Shown here: positions 12,165 to 22,588 of the stretch, piece after piece | Position numbering within the stretch: the first letter of the stretch is position 1 | How the letters are laid out: every line of letters begins with the position of its first letter | Translations under genes and position numbers: made by a program | NCBI GenBank assembly: GCA_949752795.1 | Contig: CATKHW010000563.1 | Location: 1-64,000 of the forward strand | Origin: Hyperoodon ampullatus | Taxonomy: Eukaryota; Chordata; Mammalia; Artiodactyla; Ziphiidae | Length of the DNA: 64,000 nt | Direction: 5' to 3' | The notes under the pieces: model-generated | Told to the model about the DNA's origin: nothing | What the model saw: only the letters and a program-made list of their open reading frames with translations | Databases searched by the model: none

Positions 12165-13901
12165 CTTAGAATCATCGTACCTGAATCCACCCATTTTGCT
12201 GCTACTGGTCTTATGACATTGATTTCATGGCTGAGGGATATTCCATCGTACATAAGTACCACAATTTTTGAACCATTTTTATATTTCCTGGGATATTTAG
12301 GGTGTACCCAAGTTGAGGTCCTTGTAAACAGTGCAACCCTAAATTTTGGGGTGGCTCTGTCTTATTGATTTTCAGTTTTCCCAAGGTATATTCCCTAGAC
12401 TGGAAGTGCCCTTGGCTCTGTTGCTCTGTTGTTTCCTTGATTTAGGGAACACAATGCACTCCTCCGGAGAGGCAGTTGGCAATTTACATGCCGCCCATCA
12501 GCACAACAAGGCTCCCTGTTCTCCAGGGCCTGTCTTGCCTTTCTGGTTTTTACACATTTTGTGGATATCCCTTTTGACCGGTGGGAAGTGATACTTCTTT
12601 GTAGTGCAGATTTGCATTGCCCGCTTGCTTGCTTGGCCAAAAAGGGCGTATGCGTTTTCTCCTGAATATATTAAGGAGAAAATGCATACGCCCTTTTTAG
12701 CCAAGTGCATCATTGTCGAAGTTGTGCCCCTCTTCCTGTGCTTTAAAGGCGATTCCAATGTACCTCTTGAAATCTGTTTCCTGCTATTCTGCCTCGCTTT
12801 CAAGTCCGCCTCGTTGCCTTCCCTCAAAAGATTTTTGGACGATAGTTGTCTTTATTTCTCGGCCAGTTTGTGAATTGCTGTGCCCCTGAGCTCCATTTTT
12901 CAATTCGTTTTTTGTGAGCTGACCGCAAGTCCAAAATTTTGGTTCAGGACCTATGCTGGTTCATTGTGGGGGGCTGAGACTTTGGTTAATTCTTCTTCCT
13001 GCCGGGAAGTTAGAGTGATATGTGCCCGTCCAAATGCCTAACAGCTACTCTCTCATTGGTTCTCCCTCTTCCCTTTCATCCTCTGCCAAATTGGCAACCT
13101 GTGCGAACCAGGAGGTTAAAGGGGCTGTCTCTCCAAGTTGGGAGGTTGATAGTAAAGCAGATGGAAAGTCAAACGGGAGCACCAGGAGAGGGACAATTCG
13201 TTGAGTTTTTGAAACCTTTCGTCTTCACAGTATGTCCGTTCTCTAGGTTTCCAGTACATGTTATAGCTGTAGTAATATTCCCTTCAACCTGGAGAGTTGG
13301 GACCCATGGAATGGGTGCTATGCATTATTGCTTTAAAGGGTCTGCATTTGCTCACCCACTCTCACCAATCCTCTCAGTCCCAAGTGTCCAGCCTTATGCC
13401 ACATCCAGCTGTCGTTGTAGATAGGGTCATTCCAGGTTTCATCAGAGACCCTGAAGGAATTGTAAAGAATTTCCCAGTTTTTTTGTTTTGTTTTTGAAAT
13501 TCCTTTTTACAGTGGGTTTGAGCTGATTCTCGCTGCCATGTTTATGCCAGTCTAGACACACTTAATTCCCTTACGGAGACATATCAATACATAGGTTTTA
13601 AGATTCTTACTAGTCAGATATATTGCTCTGCGGGAAATATGGGGTTTTGATTCCCTTTCACTGAGGAAGGTGTAGGTCTTGTCTATTCCATAGTTGGTTT
13701 TTGGAACGGTACCTGTGCTTATATCAAACTCTGGTTTTATGCATCACCCCACCTCTCCTTCCCCCTTAAGCAGGCATAAGAGTGTTTTCTAAATGTGAGA
13801 CACTGTTCTCTTTCCTAACTCAGTTCAAGTGTAGCCATGTTTACAGGATCTTCATAAGTGATATCTTATGATAAGTTTCTTTTTCTGTGTGACTTATTTC
13901 A
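12165..13901 (+). repeat. Monomer 8 (1,737 bp), older form
   Basis: Copy of monomer 2 with only a handful of differences seen (TTTCCTTGATTT for TTTACTTGATTT, CAGCACAAC for CAGCATAAC, AAAGGCGATT for AAAGCCGATT). Palindrome 12632-12705. Confidence 0.96.
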
Positions 13902-15638
13902 CTTAGAATCATCGTACCTGAATCCACCCATTTTGCTGCTACTGGTCTTATGACATTGATTTCATGGCTTAGGGCTATTCCATCGTACGTAAGTACCAGA
14001 ATTTTTTGAACCATTTTTATATTTCCTGGGATATTTAAGGTGTACCCAAGTTGATGTCCTTGTAAGCAGTGCAGCCATAAATTTTGGGGTGGCTCTGTCT
14101 TATTGATTTTCAGCTTTCCCAAGGTATATTCCCTAGACTGGAAGTGCCCTTGGCTCTGTAGCTCTGTTCTTTACTTGTTTTAGGGAATACAATGCACTCC
14201 TCCGGAGAGGCAGTTGGCAATTTACATCCCGCCCATCAGCATAACAAGGCTCCCTGTTCTCCAGGGCCTGTCTTGCCTTTCTGGTTTTTACACATTTTGT
14301 GGATGTCCCTTTTGACCGGTGGGAAGTGATACTTCTTTGTAGTGCAGATTTGCATTGCCCGCTTGCTTGCTTAGCCAAAATGGCGTATTTGTTTTCTCCT
14401 GAATATATTCAGGAGAAAACTCATACGCCCTTTTTGGCCAAGTGCATCATTGTCGAAGTTGTGCCCCTCTTCCTGTGCTTTAAAGGCGATTCCAATGTAC
14501 CTCTTGAAATCTGTTTCCTGCTCTTCTGCCTCGCTTTCAAGTCCGCCTCGTTGCCTTCCCTCAACAGATTTTTGGACGATAGTTGTCCTTTATTACTCGG
14601 CCAGTTTGTGAGTTGCTGTGCCCCTGAGCTCCATTTTTCAACTCGTTTTTGGTGAGCTGACCGCAAGTCCAAAATTTTGCTTCAGGACCTATACTGGTAC
14701 CCGGTGGGTGGCTGAGACTTTGGTTAATTCTTCTTCCTGCCGGGAAATTACAGTGATATGTGCCCGTCCAAATGCCTAACAGCTACTCTCTCATTGGTTC
14801 TCCCTCTTCCCTTTCATCCTCTGCCAAATTGGCAACTGTGTGAACCAGGAGGTTAAAGGGGTTGTCTCTCCAAGTTGGGAGGTTGATAGTAAAGCAGATG
14901 GAAAGTCAAAACCGAGCACCAGGAGAGGGACTATTCGTTGAGTTTTAGAAACCTTTCGTATTCACAGTGTGTCCGTTCTCTAGGTTTCCCGTACATGTTA
15001 TAGCTGTAGGAATATTCCCTTTAACCTGCAGAGTTGCGACCCAAGGAATGGGTGCCAGGCATTTGTGCTTTAAAGGGTCTGCATTTGCTCACCCAATCTC
15101 ACCAATCCTCTCAGTCCCAAGTGTCCAGCCTTATGCCACATCCAGCTGTCGTTGTAGGTAGGGTCATTCCAGGTTTCATCAGAGACCCTGAAGGAATTGT
15201 AAAGATTTTCCCAGTTTTTTTGTTTTGTTTTTGAAATTCCTTTTTATAGTGGGTTTGAGCTGATTCTCACTGCCATGTTTATGCCAGTCTGGACACACTT
15301 GATTCCCTTACGGAGACATATCAATATATAGGTTTTAAGATTCTTACTAGTCAGATATATTCCTCTGCGGGAAATATGGGGTTTTGAGTCCCTTTCACTG
15401 AGGAAGGTGTAGGTCTTGTCTTTTCCATAGTTGGTTTTTGGAACGGTACTTGTGCTTATATCAAACTCTGGTTTTATGCATCACCCCACCTCTCCTTCCC
15501 CCTTAAGCAGGCATAAGAGTGTTTTCTAAATGTGAGACACTGTTCTCTTTCCTAACTCAGTTCAAGTGTAGCCATGTTTACAGGATCTTCATAAGTGATA
15601 TCTTATGATAAGTTTCTTTTTCTGTGTGACTTATTTCA
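13902..15638 (+). repeat. Monomer 9 (1,737 bp), older form
   Basis: Copy of monomer 3. Differences include GTACCAGAATT for GTACCACAATT near 14,000. Palindrome 14370-14442 is short and mismatched in the same way as in monomer 3. Confidence 0.96.
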
Positions 15639-17370
15639 CTTAGAATCATCGTACCTGAATCCACCCATTTTGCTGCTACTGGTCTTATGACATTGATTTC
15701 ATGGCTGAGGGATATTCCATCGTACGTAAGTACCACAATTTTTTGAACCATTTTTATATTTCCTGGGATACTTAAGGTGTATCCAAGTTGAGGTCCTTGT
15801 AAGCAGTGCAGCCCTAAATTTTGGGGTGGCTCTGTCTTATTGATTTTCAGTATTCCCAAGGTATATTCCTTAGACTGGAAGTGCCCTTGGCTCTCTAGGT
15901 CTGTTGTATACTTGTTTTAGGGTACACAATGCACTCCTCCAGAGAGGCAGTTGGCAATTTACATCCCGCCCATCAGCATAACAAGGCTCCCTGTTCTCCA
16001 GGGCCTGTCTTGCCTTTCTGGTTTTTACACATTTGTGGATGTCCCTTTTGACCGGTGGGAAGTGATACTTCTTTGTAGTGCAGATTTGCATTGCCCGCTT
16101 GCTTGCTTGGCCAAAAAGGGCGTATGCGTTTTCTTCTGAATATATTCAGTAGAAAACGCATACACCCTTTTTGGCCAAGTGCATCATTGTCGAAGTTGTG
16201 CCCCTCTTCCTCTGCTTTAAAGGCGATTCCAACGTACCTCTTCAGATCTGTTTCCTGATATTCTGCCTTGCTTTCAAGTCCGCCTCGTTGCCTTCCCTCA
16301 ACAGATTTTTGGACGATAGTTTTCCTTTATTACTCGACCAGTTTGTGAATTGCTGTGCCCCTGAGCTCCATTTTTCAACTCGTTTTTGGTGAGCTGACCG
16401 CAAGTCCAACATTTTGGTTCAGGACCTATGCTGGTTCCCGGAGGGGTCTGAGACTTTGGTTAATTCTTCTTCCTGCCGGAAGTTAGAGTGATATGTGACC
16501 GTCCAAATGCCTAACAGCTACTCTCTCATTGGTTCTCCCTCTTCCCTTGCATCCTCTGCCAAATTGGAAACCTGTGCGAACCAGGAGGTTAAAGTGGCTG
16601 TCTCTCCAAGTTGGGAGGTTGAGAGTAAAGCAGATGGAAAGTCAAACCAGAGCACCAGGAGAGGGACTATTCGTTGAGTTTTAGAAACCTTTCGTATTCA
16701 CAGTATGTCCGCTCTCTAGGTTTCCCGTACATGTTATAACTGTAGTAATATTCCCTTCAACCTGGAGAGTGGGACGCATGGAATGGGTGCCAGGCATTTG
16801 TGATTTAATGGGTCTGCATTTGCTCACCCAATCTCACCAATCCTCTCAGTCCCAAGTGTCCAGCCTTATGCCACATCCAGGTGTCCTTGTAGATAGGATC
16901 ATTCCAGGTTTAATCAGAGACCCTGAAGGAATTGTAAAGAATTTCCCAGTATTTTTGTTTTGTTTTTGAAATTCCTTTTTATAGTGGGTTTGAGCTGATT
17001 CTCGCTGCCATGTTTATGCCAGTCTAGACAAACTTGATTCCCTTACGGAGACATATCAATACATAGGTTTTAAGATTCTTACTAGTCAGATATATTCCTC
17101 TGCGGGAAATATGGGGTTTTGAGTCCCTTTCACTGAGGACGGTGTAGGTCTTGTCTATTCCATAGTTGGTTTTTGGAACGGTACCTGTGCTTATATCAAA
17201 CTCTGGTTTTATGCATCACCCCACCTCTCCTTCCCCCTTAAGCAGGTATAAGAGTGTTTTCTAAATGTGAGACACTGTTCTCTTTCCTAACTCAGTTCAA
17301 GTGTAGCCATGTTTACAGGATCTTCATAAGTGATATCTTATAAGTTTCTTTTTCTGTGTGACTTATTTCA
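15639..17370 (+). repeat. Monomer 10 (1,732 bp), junction between old and young zones
   Basis: Copy of monomer 4 to ~16,835, with a private one-base loss (CTGCCGGAAG near 16,474). After that it looks like monomers 1/7 (GTCCTTGTAGATAGGATC), then takes younger states (GAGGACGGTG near 17,140; AGGTATAAG near 17,245). A 3-bp loss in CTTATGATAAG lies near 17,340. Palindrome 16106-16179. Confidence 0.94.
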
Positions 17371-19110
17371 CTTAGAATCATCGTACCTGAATCCACCCAT
17401 TTTGCTGCTACTGGTCTTATGACATTGATTTCATGGCTGAGGGATATTCCATCGTACGTAAGTACCACAATTTTTTGAACCATGTTTATATTTTCTGGGA
17501 TACTTAAGGTGTATCCAAGTTGAGGTCCTTGTATGCAGTGCAGCCCTAAATTTTGGGGTGGTTCTGTCTTATTGATTTTCAGTTTTCCCAAGGTATATTC
17601 CCTAGACTGGTAGTGCCCTTGGCTCTGTAGCTCTGTTCTTTACTTCTTTTAGGGAACAGAATGCACTCCTCCAGAGAGGCAGTTGGCAATTTACATCCCG
17701 CCCATCAGCATAACAAGGCTCCCTGTTCTCCAGGGCCTGTCTTGCCTTTCTTGTTCTTACACATTTTGTGGATGTCCCTTTTGACCGGTGGGAAGTGATA
17801 CTTCTTTGTAGTGCAGATTTGCATTGCCCGCTTGCTTGCTTGGCCAAAAAGGGCGTATGCGTTTTCTCCTGAATATATTCAGGAGAAAACGCATACGCCC
17901 TTTTTGGCCAAGTGCATCATTGTCGAAGTTGTGCCCCTCTTCCTGTGCTTTAAAGGCGATTCCAACGTACCTCTTGAAATCTGTTTCCTGCTATTCTGCC
18001 TCGCTTTCAAGTCCGCCTCGTTGCCTTCCCTCAACAGATTTTTGGACGAGAGTTGTCCTTTATTACTCGGCCAGTTTGTGAATTGCTGTGCCCCTGAGCT
18101 CCATTTTTCAACTCGTTTTTGGTGAGCTGACCGCAAGTCCAAAATTTTGGTTCAGGACCTATACTGGTTCCCGGTGGGTGGCTGAGAATTTGGTTAATTC
18201 TTCTTCCTGCCGGGAAATTACAGTGATATGTGCCCGTCCAAATGCCTAACAGCTACTCTCTCATTGGTTCTCCCTCTTCCCTTTCATCCTCTGCCAAATT
18301 GGCAACCTGTGCGAACCAAGAGGTTAAAGGGGCTGTCTCTCCAAGTTGGGAGGTTGATAGTAAAGCAGACGGAAAGTCAAACCGGAGCACCAGGAGAGGG
18401 ACTATTCGTTGAGTTTTAGAAACCTTTCGTATTCACAGTGTGTCCGTTCTCTAGGTTTCCCGCACATGTTATAGCTGTAGTAATATTCCCTTCAACCTGG
18501 AGATTTCGGACCCATGGAATGGGTGCCATGCATTATTGCTTTAAAGGGTCTGCATTTGCTCACCCAATCTCACCAATCGTCTCAGTCCCAAGTGTCCCTC
18601 CTTATGCCACATCCAGCTGTCGTTGTAGATAGGGTCATTCCAGCTTTCATCAGAGACCCTGAAGGAATTGTAAAGAATTTCCCTTTTTTTTTTGTTTTGT
18701 TTTCGAAATTCCTTTTTATAGTGGGTTTGAGCTGATTCTCACTGCCATGTTTATGCCAGTCTAGACACACTTGATTCCCTTACGGAGACATATCAATACA
18801 TAGGTTTTAAGATTCTTACTAGTCAGATATTTTCCTCTGCGGGAAATATGGGGTTTTGAGTCCCTTTCACTGAGGACGGTGTAGGTCTTGTCTATTCCAT
18901 AGTTGGTTTTTGGAACGGTACCTGTGCTTATATCAAACTCTGGTTTTATGCATCACCCCACCTCTCCTTCCCCCTTAAGCAGGTATAAGAGTGTTTTCTA
19001 AATGTGAGACACTGTTCTCTTTCCTAACTCAGTTCAAGTGTAGCCATGTTTACAGGATCTTCATAAGTGATATCTTATGATAAGTTTCTTTTTCTGTGTG
19101 ACTTATTTCA
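17371..19110 (+). repeat. Monomer 11 (1,740 bp), first wholly younger-form copy
   Basis: Perfect palindrome 17839-17912. GAGAGTT after it; CCCTTTT T-run form at ~18,681. Confidence 0.96.
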
Positions 19111-19565
19111 CTTAGAATCATCGTACCTGAATCCACCCATTTTGTTGCTACTGGTCTTATGACATTGATTTCATGGCTGAGGGATATTCCATCGTACGTA
19201 AGTACCACAATTTTTTGAACCATGTTTATATTTTCTGGGATACTTAAGGTGTATCCAAGTTGAGGTCCTTGTATGCAGTGCAGCCCTAAATTTTGGGGTG
19301 GCTCTGTCTTATTGATTTTCAGTTTTCCCAAGGTATATTCCCTAGACTGGTAGTGCCCTTGGCTCTGTAGCTCTGTTCTTTACTTGTTTTAGGGAACAGA
19401 ATGCACTCCTCCAGAGAGGCAGTTGGCAATTTACATCCCGCCCATCAGCATAACAAGGCTCCCTGTTCTCCAGGGCCTGTCTTGCCTTTCTTGTTCTTAC
19501 ACATTTTGTGGATGTCCCTTTTGACCGGTGGGAAGTGATACTTCTTTGTAGTGCAGATTTGCATT
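18684..19565 (-). mobile_element. LINE-1 fragment, younger-zone representative (monomers 11-12)
   Basis: Same element as in the older zone, with younger-zone substitutions (CATGTTTATATTTTC, GTATGCAGTG, TTGTTCTTACAC). The tail here has the form CCC-T-run-GTTTTG-TTTTCGAAA instead of CCCAG-T-run-GTTTTG-TTTTTGAAA. That makes this monomer one base longer and opens a 62-codon minus frame at 18582-18770 with no likely meaning. Confidence 0.87.
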
Positions 19566-19566
19566 G
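19050..19566 (-). pseudogene. LINE-1 ORF2 C-terminal remnant (reverse transcriptase/endonuclease protein, broken), representative copy
   Basis: The minus strand keeps recognisable ORF2 C-terminal sequence in two frames. A 93-codon frame (19050-19331) ends with ILSEISHTEKETYHKISL, matching the conserved LSEIS-x(3)-K-x-Y-x(2)-ISL end of mammalian L1 ORF2. Upstream on that strand (about 19,430-19,560) another frame has MQICTT-(K/R)-x-YHF, PVKRDIHK and, further on, GEQGALLC, which match the TT-x-RYHLTPVR and GE-x-GTLLHCW region. The reading frame is shifted between these two parts and interrupted, and the endonuclease, reverse transcriptase and most of ORF2 are missing. It persists in all monomers by homogenisation of the satellite, not as a working gene. 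Confidence 0.82.
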
Positions 19567-19578
19567 CCCGCTTGCTTG

Positions 19579-19652
19579 CTTGGCCAAAAAGGGCGTATGC
19601 GTTTTCTCCTGAATATATTCAGGAGAAAACGCATACGCCCTTTTTGGCCAAG
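19579..19652. repeat. Perfect 74-bp palindrome (37-bp arms, no spacer), monomer 12 representative
   Basis: The left arm starts CTTGGCCAAAAAGGGCG and ends CTCCTGAATA. The right arm from 19616 is its exact reverse complement, ending CGCCCTTTTTGGCCAAG. The axis lies between 19615 and 19616. Beyond the arms pairing stops (G opposite T). It sits just outside the 5' end of the L1 fragment, after a GCTTGCTTGCTT run. It could extrude as a cruciform in DNA or form a long hairpin in RNA from either strand. The same form, without mismatches, occurs in monomers 11, 12, 13, 16, 18-23, 26, 29, 32, 33, 35 and 37. Confidence 0.95.
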
Positions 19653-20425
19653 TGCATCATTGTCGAAGTTGTGCCCCTCTTCCTGTGCTTTAAAGGCGAT
19701 TCCAACGTACCTCTTGAAATCTGTTTCCTGCTATTCTGCCTCGCTTTCAAGTCCGCCTCGTTGCCTTCCCTCAACAGATTTTTGGACGATAGTTGTCCTT
19801 TATTACTCGGCCAGTTTGTGAATTGCTGTGCCCCTGAGCTCCATTTTTCAACTCGTTTTTGGTGAGCTGACCGCAAGTCCAAAATTTTGGTTCAGGACCA
19901 ATACTGGTTCCCGGTGGGTGGCTGAGAATTTGGTTAATTCTTCTTCCTGCCGGGAAATTACATTGATATGTGCCCGTCCAAATGCCTAACAGCTACTCTC
20001 TCATTGGTTCTCCCTCTTCCCTTTCATCCTCTGCCAAATTGGCAACCTGTGCGAACCAAGAGGTTAAAGGGGCTGTCTCTCCAAGTTGGGAGGTTGATAG
20101 TAAAGCAGACGGAAAGTCAAACCAGAGCACCAGGAGAGGGACTATGCGTTGAGTTTTAGAAACCTTTCGTATTCACAGTGTGTCCGTTCCCTAGGTTTCC
20201 CGCACATGTTATAGCTGTAGTAATATTCCCTTCAACCTGGAGAGTTCGGACCCATGGAATGGGTGCCATGCATTATTGCTTTAAAGGGTCTGCATTTGCT
20301 CACCCAATCTCAACAATCGTCTCAGTCCCAAGTGTCCCTCCTTATGCCACATCCAGCTGTCGTTGTAGATAGGGTCATTCCAGCTTTCATCAGAGACCCT
20401 GAAGGAATTGTAAAGAATTTCCCAG
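19653..20425. repeat. Non-L1 core of the monomer, origin unknown (representative, monomer 12)
   Basis: This ~770-bp stretch lies between the right end of the palindrome and the L1 poly(A) tail. I recognise no transposon, LTR or gene in it. Visible features are a short imperfect hairpin ACCCAT-GGA-ATGGGT near 20,250, two ATTGG motifs (about 20,006 and 20,038) and a minus-strand AATAAA at 19799-19804. Short open frames occur on both strands (for example minus 19619-19882), without a recognisable domain. The same core sits at offset ~543-1,313 in each monomer. Confidence 0.75.
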
Positions 20426-20849
20426 TTTTTTTGTTTTGTTTTTGAAATTCCTTTTTATAGTGGGTTTGAGCTGATTCTCGCTGCCATGTTTATGCCAGTC
20501 TAGACACACTTGATTCCCTTACGGAGACATATCAATACATAGGTTTTAAGATTCTTACTAGTCAGATACTTTCCTCTGCGGGAAATATGGGGTTTTGAGT
20601 CCCTTTCACTGAGGACGGTGTAGGTCTTGTCTATTCCATAGTTGGTTTTTGGAAAGGTACCTGTGCTTATATCAAACTCTGGTTTTATGCATCACCCCAC
20701 CTCTCCTTCCCCCTTAAGCAGGTATAAGAGTGTTTTCTAAATGTCAGACACTGTTCTCTTTCCTAACTCAGTTCTAGTGTAGCCATGTTTACAGGATCTT
20801 CATAAGTGATATCTTATGATAAGTTTCTTTTTCTGTGTGACTTATTTCA

Positions 20850-22588
20850 CTTAGAATCATCGTACCTGAATCCACCCATTTTGTTGCTACTGGTCTTATG
20901 ACATTGATTTCATGGCTGAGGGATATTCCATCGTATGTAAGTACCACAATTTTTTGAACCATGTTTATATTTTCTGGGATACTTAAGGTGTATCCAAGTT
21001 GAGGTCCTTGTATGCAGTGCAGCCCTAAATTTTGGGGTGGCTCTGTCTTATTGATTTTCAGTTTTCCCAAGGTATATTCCCTAGACTGGTAGTGCCCTTG
21101 GCTCTGTAGCTCTGTTCTTTACTTGTTTTAGGGAACAGAATGCACTCCTCCAGAGAGGCAGTTGGCAATTTACATCCCGCCCATCAGCATAACAAGGCTC
21201 CCTGTTCTCCAGGGCCTGTCTTGCCTTTCTTGTTCTTACACATTTTGTGGATGTCCCTTTTGACCGGTGGGAAGTGATACTTCTTTGTAGTGCAGATTTG
21301 CATTGCCCGCTTGCTTGCTTGGCCAAAAAGGGCGTATGCGTTTTCTCCTGAATATATTCAGGAGAAAACGCATACGCCCTTTTTGGCCAAGTGCATCATT
21401 GTCGAAGTTGTGCCCCTCTTCCTGTGCTTTAAAGGCGATTCCAACGTACCTCTTGAAATCTGTTTCCTGCTATTCTGCCTCGCTTTCAAGTCCGCCTCGT
21501 TGCCTTCCCTCAACAGATTTTTGGACGAGAGTTGTCCTTTATTACTCGGCCAGTTTGTGAATTGCTGTGCCCCTGAGCTCCATTTTTCAACTCGTTTTTG
21601 GTGAGCTGACCGCAAGTCCAAAATTTTGGTTCAGGACCTATACTGGTTCCCGGTGGGTGGCTGAGAATTTGGTTAATTCTTCTTCCTGCCGGGAAATTAC
21701 AGTGATATGTGCCCGTCCAAATGCCTAACAGCTACTCTCTCATTGGTTCTCCCTCTTCCCTTTCATCCTCTGCCAAATTGGCAACCTGTGCGAACCAAGA
21801 GGTTAAAGGGGCTGTCTCTCCAAGTTGGGAGGTTGATAGTAAAGCAGACGGAAAGTCAAACCGGAGCACCAGGAGAGGGACTATGCGTTGAGTTTTAGAA
21901 ACCTTTCGTATTCACAGTGTGTCCGTTCCCTAGGTTTCCCGCACATGTTATAGCTGTAGTACTATTCCCTTCAACCTGGAGAGCTCGGACCCATGGAATG
22001 GGTGCCATGCATTATTGCTTTAAAGGGTCTGCATTTGCTCACCCAATCTCAACAATCGTCTCAGTCCCAAGTGTCCCTCCTTATGCCACATCCAGCTGTC
22101 GTTGTAGATAGGGTCATTCCAGTTTTCATCAGAGACCCTGAAGGAATTGTAAAGAATTTCCCAGTTTTTTTGTTTTGTTTTTGAAATTCCTTTTTATAGT
22201 GGGTTTGAGCTGATTCTCGCTGCCATGTTGATGCCAGTCTAGACACACTTGATTCCCTTACGGAGACATATCAATACATAGGTTTTAAGATTCTTACTAG
22301 TCAGATACTTTCCTCTGCGGGAAATATGGGGTTTTGAGTCCCTTTCACTGAGGACGGTGTAGGTCTTGTCTATTCCATAGTTGGTTTTTGGAACGGTACC
22401 TGTGCTTATATCAAACTCTGGTTTTATGCATCACCCCACCTCTCCTTCCCCCTTAAGCAGGTATAAGAGTGTTTTCTAAATGTGAGACACTGTTCTCTTT
22501 CCTAACTCAGTTCAAGTGTAGCCATGTTTACAGGATCTTCATAAGTGATATCTTATGATAAGTTTCTTTTTCTGTGTGACTTATTTCA
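20850..22588 (+). repeat. Monomer 13 (1,739 bp), younger form
   Basis: Perfect palindrome 21318-21391; GAGAGTT; GACTATGCGTTGAG; CATGTTGATGCCAG near 22,226 without the CTACAAAC change that usually follows it. Confidence 0.96.

Larger units (their letters stand above)
1..16835 (+). repeat. Older, diverged zone (monomers 1-10) with six-monomer periodicity
   Basis: Monomers here carry older-form states at many sites: CATTTTTATATTTCC, GTAAGCAGTGCAG, GCAGATGGAAAG, AGGCATAAGAG and CTGAGACTTTGG. Downstream monomers have CATGTTTATATTTTC, GTATGCAGTGCAG, GCAGACGGAAAG, AGGTATAAGAG and CTGAGAATTTGG. Adjacent monomers differ visibly from one another, but monomers 1-4 match 7-10 almost base for base at a spacing of 10,424 bp. 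This implies a block of six monomers duplicated as a unit. Confidence 0.88.
19111..20849 (+). repeat. Monomer 12 (1,739 bp), younger form
   Basis: Perfect palindrome 19579-19652; GATAGTT; GACTATGCGTTGAG and CTCAACAATCG, markers shared with monomers 13, 17, 33, 35 and 37. Confidence 0.96.

Noticed and set aside
1..16835. 10.4-kb near-identical repeat as an assembly duplication
   Set aside because: The copies differ by indels and substitutions (monomers 1 and 7 in the palindrome, 2 and 8 at several bases, 3 and 9 near 14,000), so a plain artefact is unlikely. It cannot be fully excluded without reads.
19579..19652. Palindrome as a rho-independent terminator, phage operator or attachment site
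   Set aside because: The setting is a mammalian satellite; the arms have no spacer loop and no associated gene.
19619..19882. Lysine/arginine-rich 87-codon minus frame present in many monomers as a small basic protein
   Set aside because: Its start lies in the core and its end in the palindrome. Conservation follows from satellite homogenisation, and older monomers break or shorten it without any sign of constraint.
20140..20165. CENP-B box
   Set aside because: The stretch ATTCGTTGAGTTTTAG (here ATGCGTTGAG) matches only the first half of the box and lacks the conserved A and CGGG. I found no other candidate by eye on either strand, so centromere function is not supported.
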